Positions 1 to 7,239 are shown, numbered from the stretch's first letter. The stretch: DNA of 14,790 nucleotides from an uncultured Akkermansia sp. (GCA_900766865.1 CAAFXA010000172.1:1-14790); one strand, 5' to 3'. A program made the numbers and translations. Notes: generated by a model not told the origin, from the sequence alone.

Positions 1-663
1 AGGAGACATATAGTAGAAATCTGCGCGGTAGAACACGGCACCGCCCCAGGGATTTTTCTCATCCTTGGAGTAGAAAGCCTCCGGGGTGGTAGATTCTGCA
101 ATCACGCCGGGATTGGCGGCCATTTTGTACTCGCCCTTGTTACCCTCGCGGCGCAGCTGGGTCATCTTCACAATGAACGCGGGTCCCACTGCATCCTTAA
201 TATCGTCCTTATGCAGGCGGCTGTTCATCGGGCAGGCCATGGAAACCAGCTGAGAGTTCTTGCCGGGAATAGCCTTGGCCGCAGGCACGGCAGGATAAGA
301 ACCATCGGGGCGCTGCCCCTTGGATGTATTGGCGCGATACGAGAAAATAACAATGGAGGTAGAAGGGCGCTTGCTCTTCTGCAGCCAATAGAAACCCTTA
401 TCGAACGCGGTCAGGTACTTGCCATCGGAAGAATGCTTATCGTTGGCACCGGCACGCTCGTTGGGGCGAATTGTCCCCATCTCTGCACGCAGAATACCGG
501 TAATTCGCTCTGCCTCCTGCTTGGTGAGCGCCTGCTGCACCATGCCGCGGGCCGGTACAAACACAGTCAGGAATATAGAAACCAGAGTACCCACCAATGC
601 CACAGCAAGGAGCGTCTCCATCAATGTAAAGCCGCCTCGACGGCTTGCAAGCTTATTCTTCAT
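1..663 (-). CDS. Prepilin-type pseudopilin-like protein (3' end cut by window edge)
   Basis: Reading leftward from an ATG at 663-661, the frame stays open to base 1, giving at least 221 residues with the C-terminus outside the window. The N-terminus is a class III (type IV pilin-like) signal: short basic leader with RRGG, then FTLME, so prepilin peptidase would cut after Gly11, leaving Phe+1 and Glu+5. Residues 12-31 form the hydrophobic helix that anchors such proteins in the inner membrane before assembly. The rest is a soluble globular domain of no family I recognise, rich in Lys, Ser and Tyr. It lies 34 bases after another prepilin gene and is probably cotranscribed with it. The likely role is a minor pseudopilin of a type II secretion or type IV pilus-like machine, or one of the prepilin-like 'Verru_Chthon cassette' proteins of Verrucomicrobia; the last is only a guess. 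No Shine-Dalgarno sequence precedes the start. Confidence 0.8.
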   Translation of the reverse strand, partial: MKNKLASRRGGFTLMETLLAVALVGTLVSIFLTVFVPARGMVQQALTKQEAERITGILRAEMGTIRPNERAGANDKHSSDGKYLTAFDKGFYWLQKSKRPSTSIVIFSYRANTSKGQRPDGSYPAVPAAKAIPGKNSQLVSMACPMNSRLHKDDIKDAVGPAFIVKMTQLRREGNKGEYKMAANPGVIAESTTPEAFYSKDEKNPWGGAVFYRADFYYMSP

Positions 664-697
664 ATCAAAAAAATCGTTATTATTCAGGGGCCGGCGA

Positions 698-1438
698 TTA
701 ATCCTCATACACCTGGCGAGTCGTGCGAAGCTGGCTGATATCGCCCGTGGGCCACACCACAATACCGCGAGCCGCAGCCGGACGACGCTGGGAATCAAAA
801 TCTGAGGGAATCACTCCATCCTTGGCACGAGGGCCGGTCCCACGGCGGCCACTGATAACCACCAGTCGCTGCCCCGGGGTGGTGTTGAGGGGGTCGGACT
901 GCGGGGTGACATAGCGACCTTTCTCATCGAACTCGATATAGTAAACAGCCGTCTGCCCCTTACCGGCAAGACGCGTTACCTCCTGCCCCAGCATATCGCC
1001 GCCTGCGTTATCCATCCATTTAACAGTGGTGCTGTAGGTGGGGCTGAAGTACACACCGGCAGGAAGCGTAACACCGGCAGAGGTGGATACCCACACGCCG
1101 TCACCGGATACATCCGTACCATCATAAGTGCCCTTGGTATTCTCGTTCTTGCGCTTCATCTGCACTGTCATATAGCGCAGGTGGCGGGAATCCTGGCTCA
1201 TGTTCTTTTCATCCTTGGCAATGATGAGGCGGGTGTAGCAGTCATTTCCCTGGGCCGTGGCACGAGCCTCTCGCACCAGAGTCTCCAGCATATCAACACC
1301 AGAATCCAGCCCGCGGCCCTTACCAGCATCTCTCAAAACCCCGGCTGCCATGGTCATCATCACTCCGATAATAGCCATCACAACCATCAACTCCACCAGA
1401 GTAAAGCCACCGGCGCGTCTGCTGCAAAAAGTTTTCAT
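698..1438 (-). CDS. Prepilin-type N-terminal cleavage protein, GspH/minor pseudopilin-like
   Basis: This 246-residue protein starts at ATG 1438 and ends at TAA 700-698. The N-terminus has a basic leader ending RRAGG, followed by FTLVELMVVMAIIGVMM. That is a canonical prepilin peptidase site: cleavage after Gly11, Phe12 becomes +1 and Glu16 is the conserved Glu+5. Residues 12-33 are the hydrophobic N-terminal helix. The segment after it (LETLVREARATAQGN) resembles the region after the helix in GspH-type pseudopilins, where strand-forming sequence follows. The C-terminal half is beta-rich with Gly/Pro turns and ends in VVWPTGDISQLRTTRQVYED. It is longer than typical GspH proteins of about 170-200 residues. 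A second prepilin gene follows 34 bases downstream, so the pair is probably one operon for an envelope-spanning secretion or pilus-like apparatus. Assignment to the prepilin class is firm; the exact subfamily is not. Confidence 0.88.
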   Translation of the reverse strand: MKTFCSRRAGGFTLVELMVVMAIIGVMMTMAAGVLRDAGKGRGLDSGVDMLETLVREARATAQGNDCYTRLIIAKDEKNMSQDSRHLRYMTVQMKRKNENTKGTYDGTDVSGDGVWVSTSAGVTLPAGVYFSPTYSTTVKWMDNAGGDMLGQEVTRLAGKGQTAVYYIEFDEKGRYVTPQSDPLNTTPGQRLVVISGRRGTGPRAKDGVIPSDFDSQRRPAAARGIVVWPTGDISQLRTTRQVYED

Positions 1439-1476
1439 ACCAACGAAAAATTACGGAACACTAAAATACGTCACTA

Positions 1477-1505
1477 TAAATAGCAGATTTCGCCCCGCGC
1501 TTCAA
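1477..1505 (-). promoter_or_regulatory. Possible sigma-70-like promoter for the prepilin genes
   Basis: Read on the minus strand, a TTGAAG box (1505-1500) is followed after 17 bases by TATTTA (1482-1477). Transcription would start near 1470, giving a leader of about 30 bases before the ATG at 1438. The spacing is right but the -10 match is only partial. A separate TTGACA on the same strand (1529-1524) has no fitting -10. Confidence 0.3.
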
Positions 1506-1554
1506 CCCTTTTTTTACTTTTCGTGTCAAATCAGGGCTTTTTTTCGTTTTATGA

Positions 1555-1583
1555 TTGACCTTTTCAACGAAATAGGGTACAGA
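1555..1583 (+). promoter_or_regulatory. Possible promoter for uppP, nearly touching the start codon
   Basis: TTGACC (1555-1560) is followed after 17 bases by TACAGA (1578-1583). Transcription would start about 1590, only a few bases before the ATG at 1594, so the message would be almost leaderless. The -35 box is good and the -10 box weak. T-rich runs lie just upstream (1508-1521 and 1537-1549). Confidence 0.35.
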
Positions 1584-1593
1584 AACCGCCGAC

Positions 1594-2511
1594 ATGAATA
1601 TCCTTGAGTCCATCATTCTGGGCATAGTGGAGGGGTTGACGGAGTATCTTCCCATCAGCTCCACCGGGCATCTCATCATCACACAGCACCTGATGGGAAT
1701 CCCGAATTCCGAAGCAATCAAAGCCTTCCACATCTGCATTCAGAGCGGAGCCATTATTGCCGTTATCGGACTCTATTTCGACCGCATTAAAAGCATCTTC
1801 TGCGGTTGCTGGTCAACCATAAAACGACTTGCAAAAAAATCGGAGGAAGGCAGCGAGAGCTACCCTCCCGGAACGCGACTGCTGGTCAACATGTTTGTGG
1901 CATTCATGCCTGCGCTGGTGCTGGGACTGCTGTTTAATAACTTCATCAAGTCCGTTTTATTCAATGCCCCCACAGTCACCACCACCTGGGCACTGGGAGG
2001 CCTGGTCATTCTGCTCTTTGTGCGCCGCCGCAAAAAGAGCGGTAAAGGGTTTGACGGAAAAAGCCTGGACGAGCTGGACTGGAAAGGAGCTCTGAAAATC
2101 GGACTGATGCAGAGCATAGCCATGTGCCCGGGCACAAGCCGCAGCCTCATGACCATGCTGGGAGGTATCTTTGCCGGACTGAGTGTAGCCGCAGCTGTGG
2201 AGTTCAGTTTCCTGCTGGGGCTCATCACACTGGGCGCAGCCACTGTACACGATGCCGCTAAACACGGCAGCGAAATGCTCAGCCAGATTGGGTGGATGCC
2301 GCTGCTTGTGGGCACCCTGACCGCCTGGCTCAGCGCCGTGGTAGCCGTTAAATGGATGGTCAGTTATCTGAGCCGCCACAGCCTGGCCATTTTCGGCTGG
2401 TACCGCATAGCCGCAGCAATTGTTATGCTGGTGCTCATGTACACAGGCCTGGACTTTGGGCCGGAAGAAGACACAGCACCTGCCGCTGCGCCCACTGTGG
2501 AGCAGCAATAA
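1594..2511 (+). CDS. uppP: Undecaprenyl-diphosphate phosphatase (BacA/UppP family)
   Basis: The 305-residue membrane protein removes a phosphate from undecaprenyl diphosphate, recycling the C55 lipid carrier used for peptidoglycan and other surface polymers; loss or excess of UppP alters bacitracin sensitivity in known species. The first signature is present at residues 13-27 (EGLTEYLPISSTGHL), with Glu13, Glu17, Ser22-Ser23 and His26 matching the catalytic region. The second is PGTSRS at 179-184 with Arg183. About seven to eight hydrophobic membrane segments cover the length, with a charged cytoplasmic loop at about 144-165. After PGTSRS the sequence is LMTMLGG rather than the usual small residues (GAT/GST-like), a mild oddity. 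A Pro/Ala/Glu tail (290-305) makes it slightly long. The start is fixed by the conserved MNILESIILGIVEG opening. It heads a plus-strand series with lepB and a squalene/phytoene synthase gene. No Shine-Dalgarno is visible. Confidence 0.95.
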   Translation: MNILESIILGIVEGLTEYLPISSTGHLIITQHLMGIPNSEAIKAFHICIQSGAIIAVIGLYFDRIKSIFCGCWSTIKRLAKKSEEGSESYPPGTRLLVNMFVAFMPALVLGLLFNNFIKSVLFNAPTVTTTWALGGLVILLFVRRRKKSGKGFDGKSLDELDWKGALKIGLMQSIAMCPGTSRSLMTMLGGIFAGLSVAAAVEFSFLLGLITLGAATVHDAAKHGSEMLSQIGWMPLLVGTLTAWLSAVVAVKWMVSYLSRHSLAIFGWYRIAAAIVMLVLMYTGLDFGPEEDTAPAAAPTVEQQ

Positions 2512-2521
2512 TTGCGCCAGT

Positions 2522-2540
2522 GGCCATTTTTGGCTTTCTT
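2522..2540 (+). terminator. Weak candidate terminator after uppP
   Basis: GCCA (2523-2526), a TTTT loop and TGGC (2531-2534) form a 4 bp stem, or 5 bp with a G-U pair, followed by a T-rich stretch (TTTCTTTT). The stem is short, so readthrough into lepB is likely. Confidence 0.25.
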
Positions 2541-2556
2541 TTCTGACGGAGTCGTG

Positions 2557-2562
2557 TAGAAT
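2557..2562 (+). promoter_or_regulatory. Possible -10 box upstream of lepB
   Basis: TAGAAT at 2557-2562 is identical to the -10 box proposed for parB (6332-6337), and both have G just before and a start codon 14-15 bases after. No good -35 box is found 16-18 bases upstream. If used, transcription would begin near 2569 and the leader would be about 9 bases. Confidence 0.3.
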
Positions 2563-2577
2563 AGAGCGCACACACAA

Positions 2578-3807
2578 ATGATGCGCTACGTACTCAAGAC
2601 TCTGAACTGGTTTGCTGATTGCCTGTTTTCCTGGTTTACGCCCACATGGCGCCGCAAGGGATGCGAGGCTCGTAATGCCCTGCTTCGCTACTATAATTAT
2701 AATACGCCACACCTTGCTGACGACCGCCGTGTGCAGATTCTTTCCCTGCTGAACGAGCTCAAGGCCTCCCTGCTCTACTGGAATAAAAAGGGAACCCTGA
2801 CCGCAACGGAAAACATCAACTCCCTCGGTGAAAGCCTGCGAGGCTTCAAGCGCAGCCCCTGGGTAGAGACCGTAGAGTCCTTCTTCGTCATCATGGTGAT
2901 TTTCCTGGGCATCCGCACCTACTACGCCCAGCCATTCCGCATCCCGACGGGCTCCATGCAGCCGACCCTCAACGGCATTACTGTCCACCCGCTGGCCCCC
3001 GGGCAGGAGCTGCCGGCAGCGCCGGCCCGCTGGTGGCAGGCCATCACACTGGGCAGCAGCTACAGCAGCATTCAGGTAGATACTCCCAAGCAAATTGTTG
3101 ACCTGCGCACCGAACGCTACCCCAGCATACTGAAACTTTTCACCCGCACACGCATCATCTTCAACGATGGCAGCCAGGCCACTGTTCCCTGCGCCAGCGG
3201 CGCTGTAGCTGAATACCTGCGCAATGAAGGAAAGCTGGGACGCATGCTCATGCCGGGCGAGTACGTTGTCAATGCGCGTTTCGATGCCGGAGATATGGTG
3301 GTAGTCAACCGCATGGCCTACCACTTCCGCCGCCCGCAGCGCGGAGAAACCTTCGTATTCGACACACGCGGCATCAACACAGATGTCCCCGAGGCCATGC
3401 CGGACCAGAGCCGCGCCAGCCATTACATTAAGCGCCTCTGCGGCTTACCGGGCGATACGATTGGTATCTCGGTGCCACACCTCACGGTCAATGGGCAAGT
3501 CGTCACCACCGGCCCCATCGCTCGCGTTTCTGCCTGCACTGCCCCCTACAACAGAACAGGGTACAATGCCCTCAACCGCCTGAGAGATGCCTCCGTATAC
3601 TACCAGGCCTATATGACAGAAGGCAATCCTGTCACCCTGCGCAGCAATACGGCAGACCCGAACACCAGCGAATACCTTGCCCTGGGCGACAACACCATAA
3701 ACTCCAAAGACTCCCGCTACTGGGGGCCGGTGCGCCAGTTCAATGTGCTGGGCCCCGCATTCCTCACTCTCTGGCCCTTCAGCAGCCACTGGGGCAATAT
3801 CGAATAA
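2578..3807 (+). CDS. lepB: Signal peptidase I (family S26)
   Basis: This 409-residue inner-membrane serine protease cuts signal peptides from exported proteins on the periplasmic side. The catalytic Ser126 lies in PTGSMQPTL, close to the family's SGSMxPTL box, just after a transmembrane segment at about 98-115. The general base Lys285 lies in YIKRLCGLPGD, and the box E motif GDNTINSKDSRYWGPV lies at about 370-385. The N-terminus has a weakly hydrophobic segment (8-22) and a basic loop (23-97) before the main anchor, so the topology may resemble the two-anchor E. coli enzyme. At 409 residues it is longer than the E. coli enzyme (324), mainly through a roughly 160-residue stretch between the catalytic Ser and Lys. 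Two adjacent ATGs (2578 and 2581) are possible starts. It sits 66 bases after uppP and 34 before the next gene, plausibly in one transcript. Confidence 0.95.
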   Translation: MMRYVLKTLNWFADCLFSWFTPTWRRKGCEARNALLRYYNYNTPHLADDRRVQILSLLNELKASLLYWNKKGTLTATENINSLGESLRGFKRSPWVETVESFFVIMVIFLGIRTYYAQPFRIPTGSMQPTLNGITVHPLAPGQELPAAPARWWQAITLGSSYSSIQVDTPKQIVDLRTERYPSILKLFTRTRIIFNDGSQATVPCASGAVAEYLRNEGKLGRMLMPGEYVVNARFDAGDMVVVNRMAYHFRRPQRGETFVFDTRGINTDVPEAMPDQSRASHYIKRLCGLPGDTIGISVPHLTVNGQVVTTGPIARVSACTAPYNRTGYNALNRLRDASVYYQAYMTEGNPVTLRSNTADPNTSEYLALGDNTINSKDSRYWGPVRQFNVLGPAFLTLWPFSSHWGNIE

Positions 3808-3841
3808 CCTTCTCACCACCACCTACACACTCTCACTTGAC

Positions 3842-4765
3842 ATGGCCGAATCTGACACCATCACACGCAACGCTAAGTCCAATCTGGCGTTCACCCTCAT
3901 GGACCTGCCGGAGGAGAAGCGTATCCACATGGCCCAGTTCTATGCTTTCTGCCGCATTGTGGACGACATTGTGGACGAACCGGGAATGACACCGGAGGAA
4001 CGCCACAGCGCTCTGAACCGCTGGACCGATATCATCACCATGAAGCTTGAGGCCAACGATGGCATCGAGATGGAGGTACAGAAACTTGTAAAAGAGCTGC
4101 AACTGGACATTGCGCCCATGCTGGAGCTCATAGATGGTTGCCGGGGAGACATCGACCCGAAACAGCCTGCAAACCGCAAGGAATTATTAGCGTATGCCTA
4201 CAAAGTAGCCTCCTGTGTCGGCATCACCAGCGCCACTGTCATGGGCGCATCGCCCGCGGCAAAAGACTACGCCATTGCGCTGGGTAATGCCCTGCAGCTC
4301 GTCAACATCCTGCGAGATGTAGCAGAGGACTGCCGTAAATACAACCGCTTCTACCTGCCCGCGGATGATATGGAGCTTTTCGGCGTCACTCAGGAAGACA
4401 TCCGCCAACAGCGCTATAATTACCGCATGCGCCAATTGCTGGCCTACGAGGCTGCTCTGGCAGAAAAATACTTCTGCGAGGCAGAGGAACTTTACCAGCA
4501 GCTCTCCGTGGAAGACCGTAACTCGCTCATTCCCGCCCAGGCCATGAGCCTCATTTACCACACAATCCTGCAGAAAATGCAGACAGATGAGTACCGTGTC
4601 TTCGAGCGTCGTTACAGCGTCAACAACTTCCGCAAGCTCTGGTTCCTGCTCCGTGCACGCCTCGGCACCGTCAACATGTCGTCATTCCCCAGCGTGGCAG
4701 ATTGGGGATTCTTCCGCAAAGATGACTCGAACAGTTCGAAAAACAACACAGACAAGCAGCAATAA
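3842..4765 (+). CDS. Squalene/phytoene synthase family protein
   Basis: The 307-residue protein belongs to the trans-isoprenyl diphosphate head-to-head synthases, which join two farnesyl or geranylgeranyl diphosphates to make squalene/presqualene diphosphate or phytoene. Both Mg-binding Asp-rich motifs are visible: YAFCRIVDDIVDE (residues 34-46) and NILRDVAEDCRKYNRFYLP (155-173). Between them, YAYKVASCVGITSATVMG matches the YxxxVAxxVG region. The all-helical fold and length fit the family's usual 280-320 residues. The C-terminal tail (from about 293) is Ser/Asn/Lys-rich and likely disordered. The frame has an in-frame ATG at 3743 inside lepB, but the start at 3842 is preferred because the conserved N-terminal helix begins there and the upstream residues have no family character. 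Whether it acts as HpnC/HpnD, squalene synthase or CrtB cannot be decided from sequence alone. No other hopanoid or carotenoid gene is in the window. Confidence 0.9.
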   Translation: MAESDTITRNAKSNLAFTLMDLPEEKRIHMAQFYAFCRIVDDIVDEPGMTPEERHSALNRWTDIITMKLEANDGIEMEVQKLVKELQLDIAPMLELIDGCRGDIDPKQPANRKELLAYAYKVASCVGITSATVMGASPAAKDYAIALGNALQLVNILRDVAEDCRKYNRFYLPADDMELFGVTQEDIRQQRYNYRMRQLLAYEAALAEKYFCEAEELYQQLSVEDRNSLIPAQAMSLIYHTILQKMQTDEYRVFERRYSVNNFRKLWFLLRARLGTVNMSSFPSVADWGFFRKDDSNSSKNNTDKQQ

Positions 4766-4792
4766 CACAAATACGGGTCATATTCGTTCCCG

Positions 4793-4802
4793 CAGCATGC
4801 TG
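4793..4802. repeat. 10 bp perfect palindrome beside a -35 box
   Basis: CAGCATGCTG is its own reverse complement and ends 5 bases before the TTGACA at 4808. A position overlapping the upstream edge of a promoter would suit an operator, but a palindrome this short can occur by chance and no regulator gene is nearby. Confidence 0.25.
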
Positions 4803-4807
4803 AAAGC

Positions 4808-4836
4808 TTGACAAAGCCTCTCAAATAATACAGAAT
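4808..4836 (+). promoter_or_regulatory. Sigma-70-like promoter for the lipoprotein gene
   Basis: A perfect -35 box TTGACA (4808-4813) is followed after 17 bases by CAGAAT (4831-4836); a TACAGA reading at 4829 would give a 15-base spacer. Transcription would start near 4843, giving a leader of about 45 bases to the ATG at 4888. It lies in the 122-base gap after the synthase gene. Confidence 0.5.
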
Positions 4837-4850
4837 AATGAAGTTGCTGC

Positions 4851-4864
4851 GGACGGAGACGTCC
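4851..4864 (+). other. Small hairpin with GAGA tetraloop in the predicted 5' leader
   Basis: GGACG (4851-4855), loop GAGA (4856-4859) and CGTCC (4860-4864) form a 5 bp stem capped by a GNRA-type tetraloop, 23 bases before the start codon of the lipoprotein gene. It could stabilise the leader. It is too small to call a riboswitch, and may be chance. Confidence 0.25.
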
Positions 4865-4887
4865 CGAATCACGACATTTTCAGAGAC

Positions 4888-6216
4888 ATGAAAACTCGCT
4901 TTATCTATACAGCCCTGGCTGCCACAATGGCAGCTGCCCTGCCTTCCTGCGACGAGAAGCTGCCGGACTTCTTCTCCGGCAAGCCGGCGGAAACGGAAAA
5001 ACCCACGGAGGAAACAAAAGCCCCGGAGGTGAAGGAGCCCACCGTGCCGACAACTCCTACGCCGGATGATATAGCAGCAGCCGTCATGCCGCAGCTTTCG
5101 GACTATCCCTGGCTGTCCCAGGGTGCCATTACCTCCGAGACGGCCACTACTGCTGAGGGAGCACTGCAGCTCACCGCCACAGTAGAGCTCACCGTCAGCG
5201 AAAATCTTTATCAGAAGGAAAATGCCCCGGCTGCCTTCAACGAGGAGCGCAAAGCCATGAACCAGAGCGCCAATGCCGCTATGCAGCCCAATTCCGCCTA
5301 CCTGCTGCAGATTGGCGCCCCCACGGATACCATCACCGAAGCCGATCGCGTTGCCCGCCCCCTGCCCGATAATCTGCAGCAGCTGGCCAACGAGCTCAAA
5401 GATCTGGCAGAGTCTTCCCTCTACACCGTGGCCACCCCAGCCGGCAGCAAGCTCTCTGTAATTGCCACCATGCAGGCAGATAAGGCAGAAAACGGCTGGG
5501 TTCTCTCCAACGTGTCACTGCAGACCTCAGATCTTCCCGCCCCGGACAGTGTTATCCCCGAGAGCACCCTGCCCACAGATGCAGCTAAGCTCACCCCCGA
5601 GTTCGAGGAAAACCGCAAGAAGGAAATCCGCGAGAAGATTGCCGCCTTCGACAAGGCCGCTGAACCTTACATTCACAACCGCGAGGAAGAAGCCCGCAAG
5701 ACCTGGACGGAATACAAGGCTCGCATGGAAGAAGAAGCCCGCAAGGCTTCCGAGGTTGCTACCGCTGCTGCCGCCGAAAAAGAACAGTGGATTAACCACT
5801 GCATCAACAGCATCGCCACGGGTAAGATTTTCTCCGGTGAGTGGACGCGCGATACTAAGTTCGGCGAGATTTCCATCGAAATCAGCAAGGCTGAGAAGTT
5901 TGAGAACTCCGTTCAGTTCATCGGTATCGTATATGACACCAAGCTGCCGGAGGCCAAGCTCGACATCTCCGGCCGCTGTGAGTTCGGCAAAACCGATGCA
6001 GGCACCTCCAAGGTCGACATCAATATCTATGATGGCTACTACGACCCGGATCAGCCCACCGCAGAGGTCTTCGATGCCAAGGATGGCGTGCTGCTGCTGA
6101 CGCTCGATGCAGATGGCAAACTGAGCGGCAGCATGACCTGCACCTCCTGGAAAGAGCAGCCCGCCAAGGCTTTCAAAATCAGCCTGGCTCCTGCCCCCGC
6201 CAAGGGCAAGAAATAA
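4888..6216 (+). CDS. Predicted lipoprotein of unknown function with coiled coil and C-terminal beta domain
   Basis: I do not recognise this 442-residue protein. Residues 1-21 look like a lipoprotein signal: basic start, hydrophobic core (FIYTALAATMAAALPSC) and a likely lipidated Cys21, although Pro at -2 is atypical for a lipobox. Residues 30-60 form a Pro/Glu/Thr/Lys-rich linker of the kind that tethers domains away from a membrane. Residues 60-215 look like a mixed globular domain. Residues 235-300 are highly charged and helical (Glu/Lys/Arg/Ala-rich), likely a coiled coil. Residues 305-435 alternate hydrophobic and polar residues around Gly turns, suggesting a beta sandwich or small barrel, beginning GKIFSGEW and ending before an Ala/Pro/Lys tail. 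It has its own promoter and a strong terminator, so it is probably monocistronic. The start is chosen because the signal peptide begins there. Confidence 0.85.
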   Translation: MKTRFIYTALAATMAAALPSCDEKLPDFFSGKPAETEKPTEETKAPEVKEPTVPTTPTPDDIAAAVMPQLSDYPWLSQGAITSETATTAEGALQLTATVELTVSENLYQKENAPAAFNEERKAMNQSANAAMQPNSAYLLQIGAPTDTITEADRVARPLPDNLQQLANELKDLAESSLYTVATPAGSKLSVIATMQADKAENGWVLSNVSLQTSDLPAPDSVIPESTLPTDAAKLTPEFEENRKKEIREKIAAFDKAAEPYIHNREEEARKTWTEYKARMEEEARKASEVATAAAAEKEQWINHCINSIATGKIFSGEWTRDTKFGEISIEISKAEKFENSVQFIGIVYDTKLPEAKLDISGRCEFGKTDAGTSKVDINIYDGYYDPDQPTAEVFDAKDGVLLLTLDADGKLSGSMTCTSWKEQPAKAFKISLAPAPAKGKK

Positions 6217-6249
6217 GGTTGCCGAAACTCTGATTCTCAACATATATCA

Positions 6250-6282
6250 AGAAAGCGAAGCCCTGTTCCGGCTTCGCTTTCT
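6250..6282 (+). terminator. Strong hairpin terminator after the lipoprotein gene
   Basis: A perfect 13 bp stem pairs 6250-6262 with 6270-6282 around a 7-base loop (CTGTTCC). It starts 34 bases after the stop codon at 6216. The U-tract after it is poor (GCTTGT), but the 3' arm itself is T-rich. It separates the lipoprotein transcript from parB. Confidence 0.72.
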
Positions 6283-6308
6283 GCTTGTAAAAAAGGCATA
6301 AAAAGAGA

Positions 6309-6337
6309 TTGCAATCGCACGTCGAATAAGGTAGAAT
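6309..6337 (+). promoter_or_regulatory. Sigma-70-like promoter for parB
   Basis: TTGCAA (6309-6314), a 17-base spacer and TAGAAT (6332-6337) form the clearest promoter in the window. An A-rich stretch (6288-6306) just upstream could act as an UP element. Transcription would begin near 6344, about 8 bases before the parB ATG at 6352, so the message would have almost no leader. Confidence 0.6.
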
Positions 6338-6351
6338 GTGCGCACGCCATT

Positions 6352-7239
6352 ATGTCACGACAAGCTTTAGGAAAAGGTCTCGGAGCCCTGATTAGAAAAA
6401 ACGAAGCCCGCGCTGCTGCAAATGCAGAAGCAGAGGTGGATGAGAGCCGTGTGCTCCTCGTCAAAGTAGGTGAAATTCAGCCGTCTCCCTTCCAGCCCCG
6501 CCGCACATTCCATGAAGAGCAAATTGCCGAACTGGCAGCCTCCATCAAAGAGCGCGGACTCGTGCAGCCTCTGGTCGTTCGCCGTGTTGCAGGCAAGTTC
6601 GAACTGATTGCCGGCGAGCGTCGTCTGCGTGCCATGCGCAGCCTGGGCATGCCGGAGGCAAAAGTCGTGGTAATGGAAGCTACCGACCGCGAAGTTGCAG
6701 AGCTGGCACTCATTGAGAACCTGCAGCGCGAAGACCTCACCCCGCTGGAGGAAGCAGAACAGTACCGACTGCTGCAAACCCGCTTCGGCATGAAGCAGGA
6801 AGTCATCGCCCAGCATGTGGGCAAATCCCGCGCAGTGGTGGCTAACATGGTGCGCCTGCTGGAGCTGGCTGCTCCCTGCCGCAGCATGCTGGAGAAAGGC
6901 GAGCTCTCTGTAGGCCACGCCAAAGTGCTCCTTCAGCTCAAGGATGAAACGTTGCAGGTGAATGCCGCCACGCGTGTAGTCAAGCAAGGACTTACTGTCC
7001 GCCAGACGGAGCAGCTCGTCAAGGACATCCTCAATCCGGACCCTGCCCGTCCAGCCATTGTAGGCAAATCTCTTCCTGCGGCGTACGAGTCTGTTTGCCA
7101 GCAGCTTTCCCAGGATTTCGGCACACGCGTCAACATCGCCATGAAGGGCAAGAGCAATGGTGTCATCGAAATCTCCTACGTTGGGCGCGATGAACTGGTG
7201 CGCATCCTGCAGCTCTTCGGTGTAAACGCACAGCTCTGA
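6352..7239 (+). CDS. parB: ParB/Spo0J-type chromosome partitioning protein
   Basis: This 295-residue protein is a CTP-dependent DNA clamp that loads at parS sites near the origin and works with the ParA ATPase in chromosome segregation. The N-terminus (RQALGKGLGALI) matches the usual ParA-contacting peptide. The ParB/Srx domain follows at about 35-125: QPRRTFHEEQIAELAASI, then the CTP-binding GERRLRA at about 89-95, then ENLQREDLTPLEEAEQY at about 123-139. A helix-turn-helix lies at about 150-172 (QEVIAQHVGKSRAVVANMVR), and a C-terminal dimerisation region at about 240-295. Length is typical of chromosomal ParB. No parA lies next to it in the window; upstream is a terminator and its own promoter, downstream a metallopeptidase gene after 25 bases with no terminator between, so those two are probably cotranscribed. 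I saw no sequence matching the parS palindrome. Confidence 0.95.
   Translation: MSRQALGKGLGALIRKNEARAAANAEAEVDESRVLLVKVGEIQPSPFQPRRTFHEEQIAELAASIKERGLVQPLVVRRVAGKFELIAGERRLRAMRSLGMPEAKVVVMEATDREVAELALIENLQREDLTPLEEAEQYRLLQTRFGMKQEVIAQHVGKSRAVVANMVRLLELAAPCRSMLEKGELSVGHAKVLLQLKDETLQVNAATRVVKQGLTVRQTEQLVKDILNPDPARPAIVGKSLPAAYESVCQQLSQDFGTRVNIAMKGKSNGVIEISYVGRDELVRILQLFGVNAQL

Noticed and set aside
1957..3423. Minus-strand open frame of 488 codons opposite uppP and lepB
   Set aside because: It is antisense to two well-conserved genes, its product is rich in His, Gln and Cys with no domain pattern, and it arises from codon bias on the other strand.
3743..3841. Upstream in-frame ATG extending the squalene/phytoene synthase gene by 33 codons
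   Set aside because: The extension lies inside lepB's end and has no family similarity. The conserved N-terminal helix begins just after the ATG at 3842.
4774..4792. CGGG...CCCG hairpin after the synthase gene as terminator
   Set aside because: The stem is only 4 bp with an 11-base loop and no T-run follows.
5527..6243. Minus-strand open frame of 238 codons opposite the lipoprotein gene
   Set aside because: It overlaps a gene with a signal peptide and its own promoter, and the product is low complexity with no family signature.
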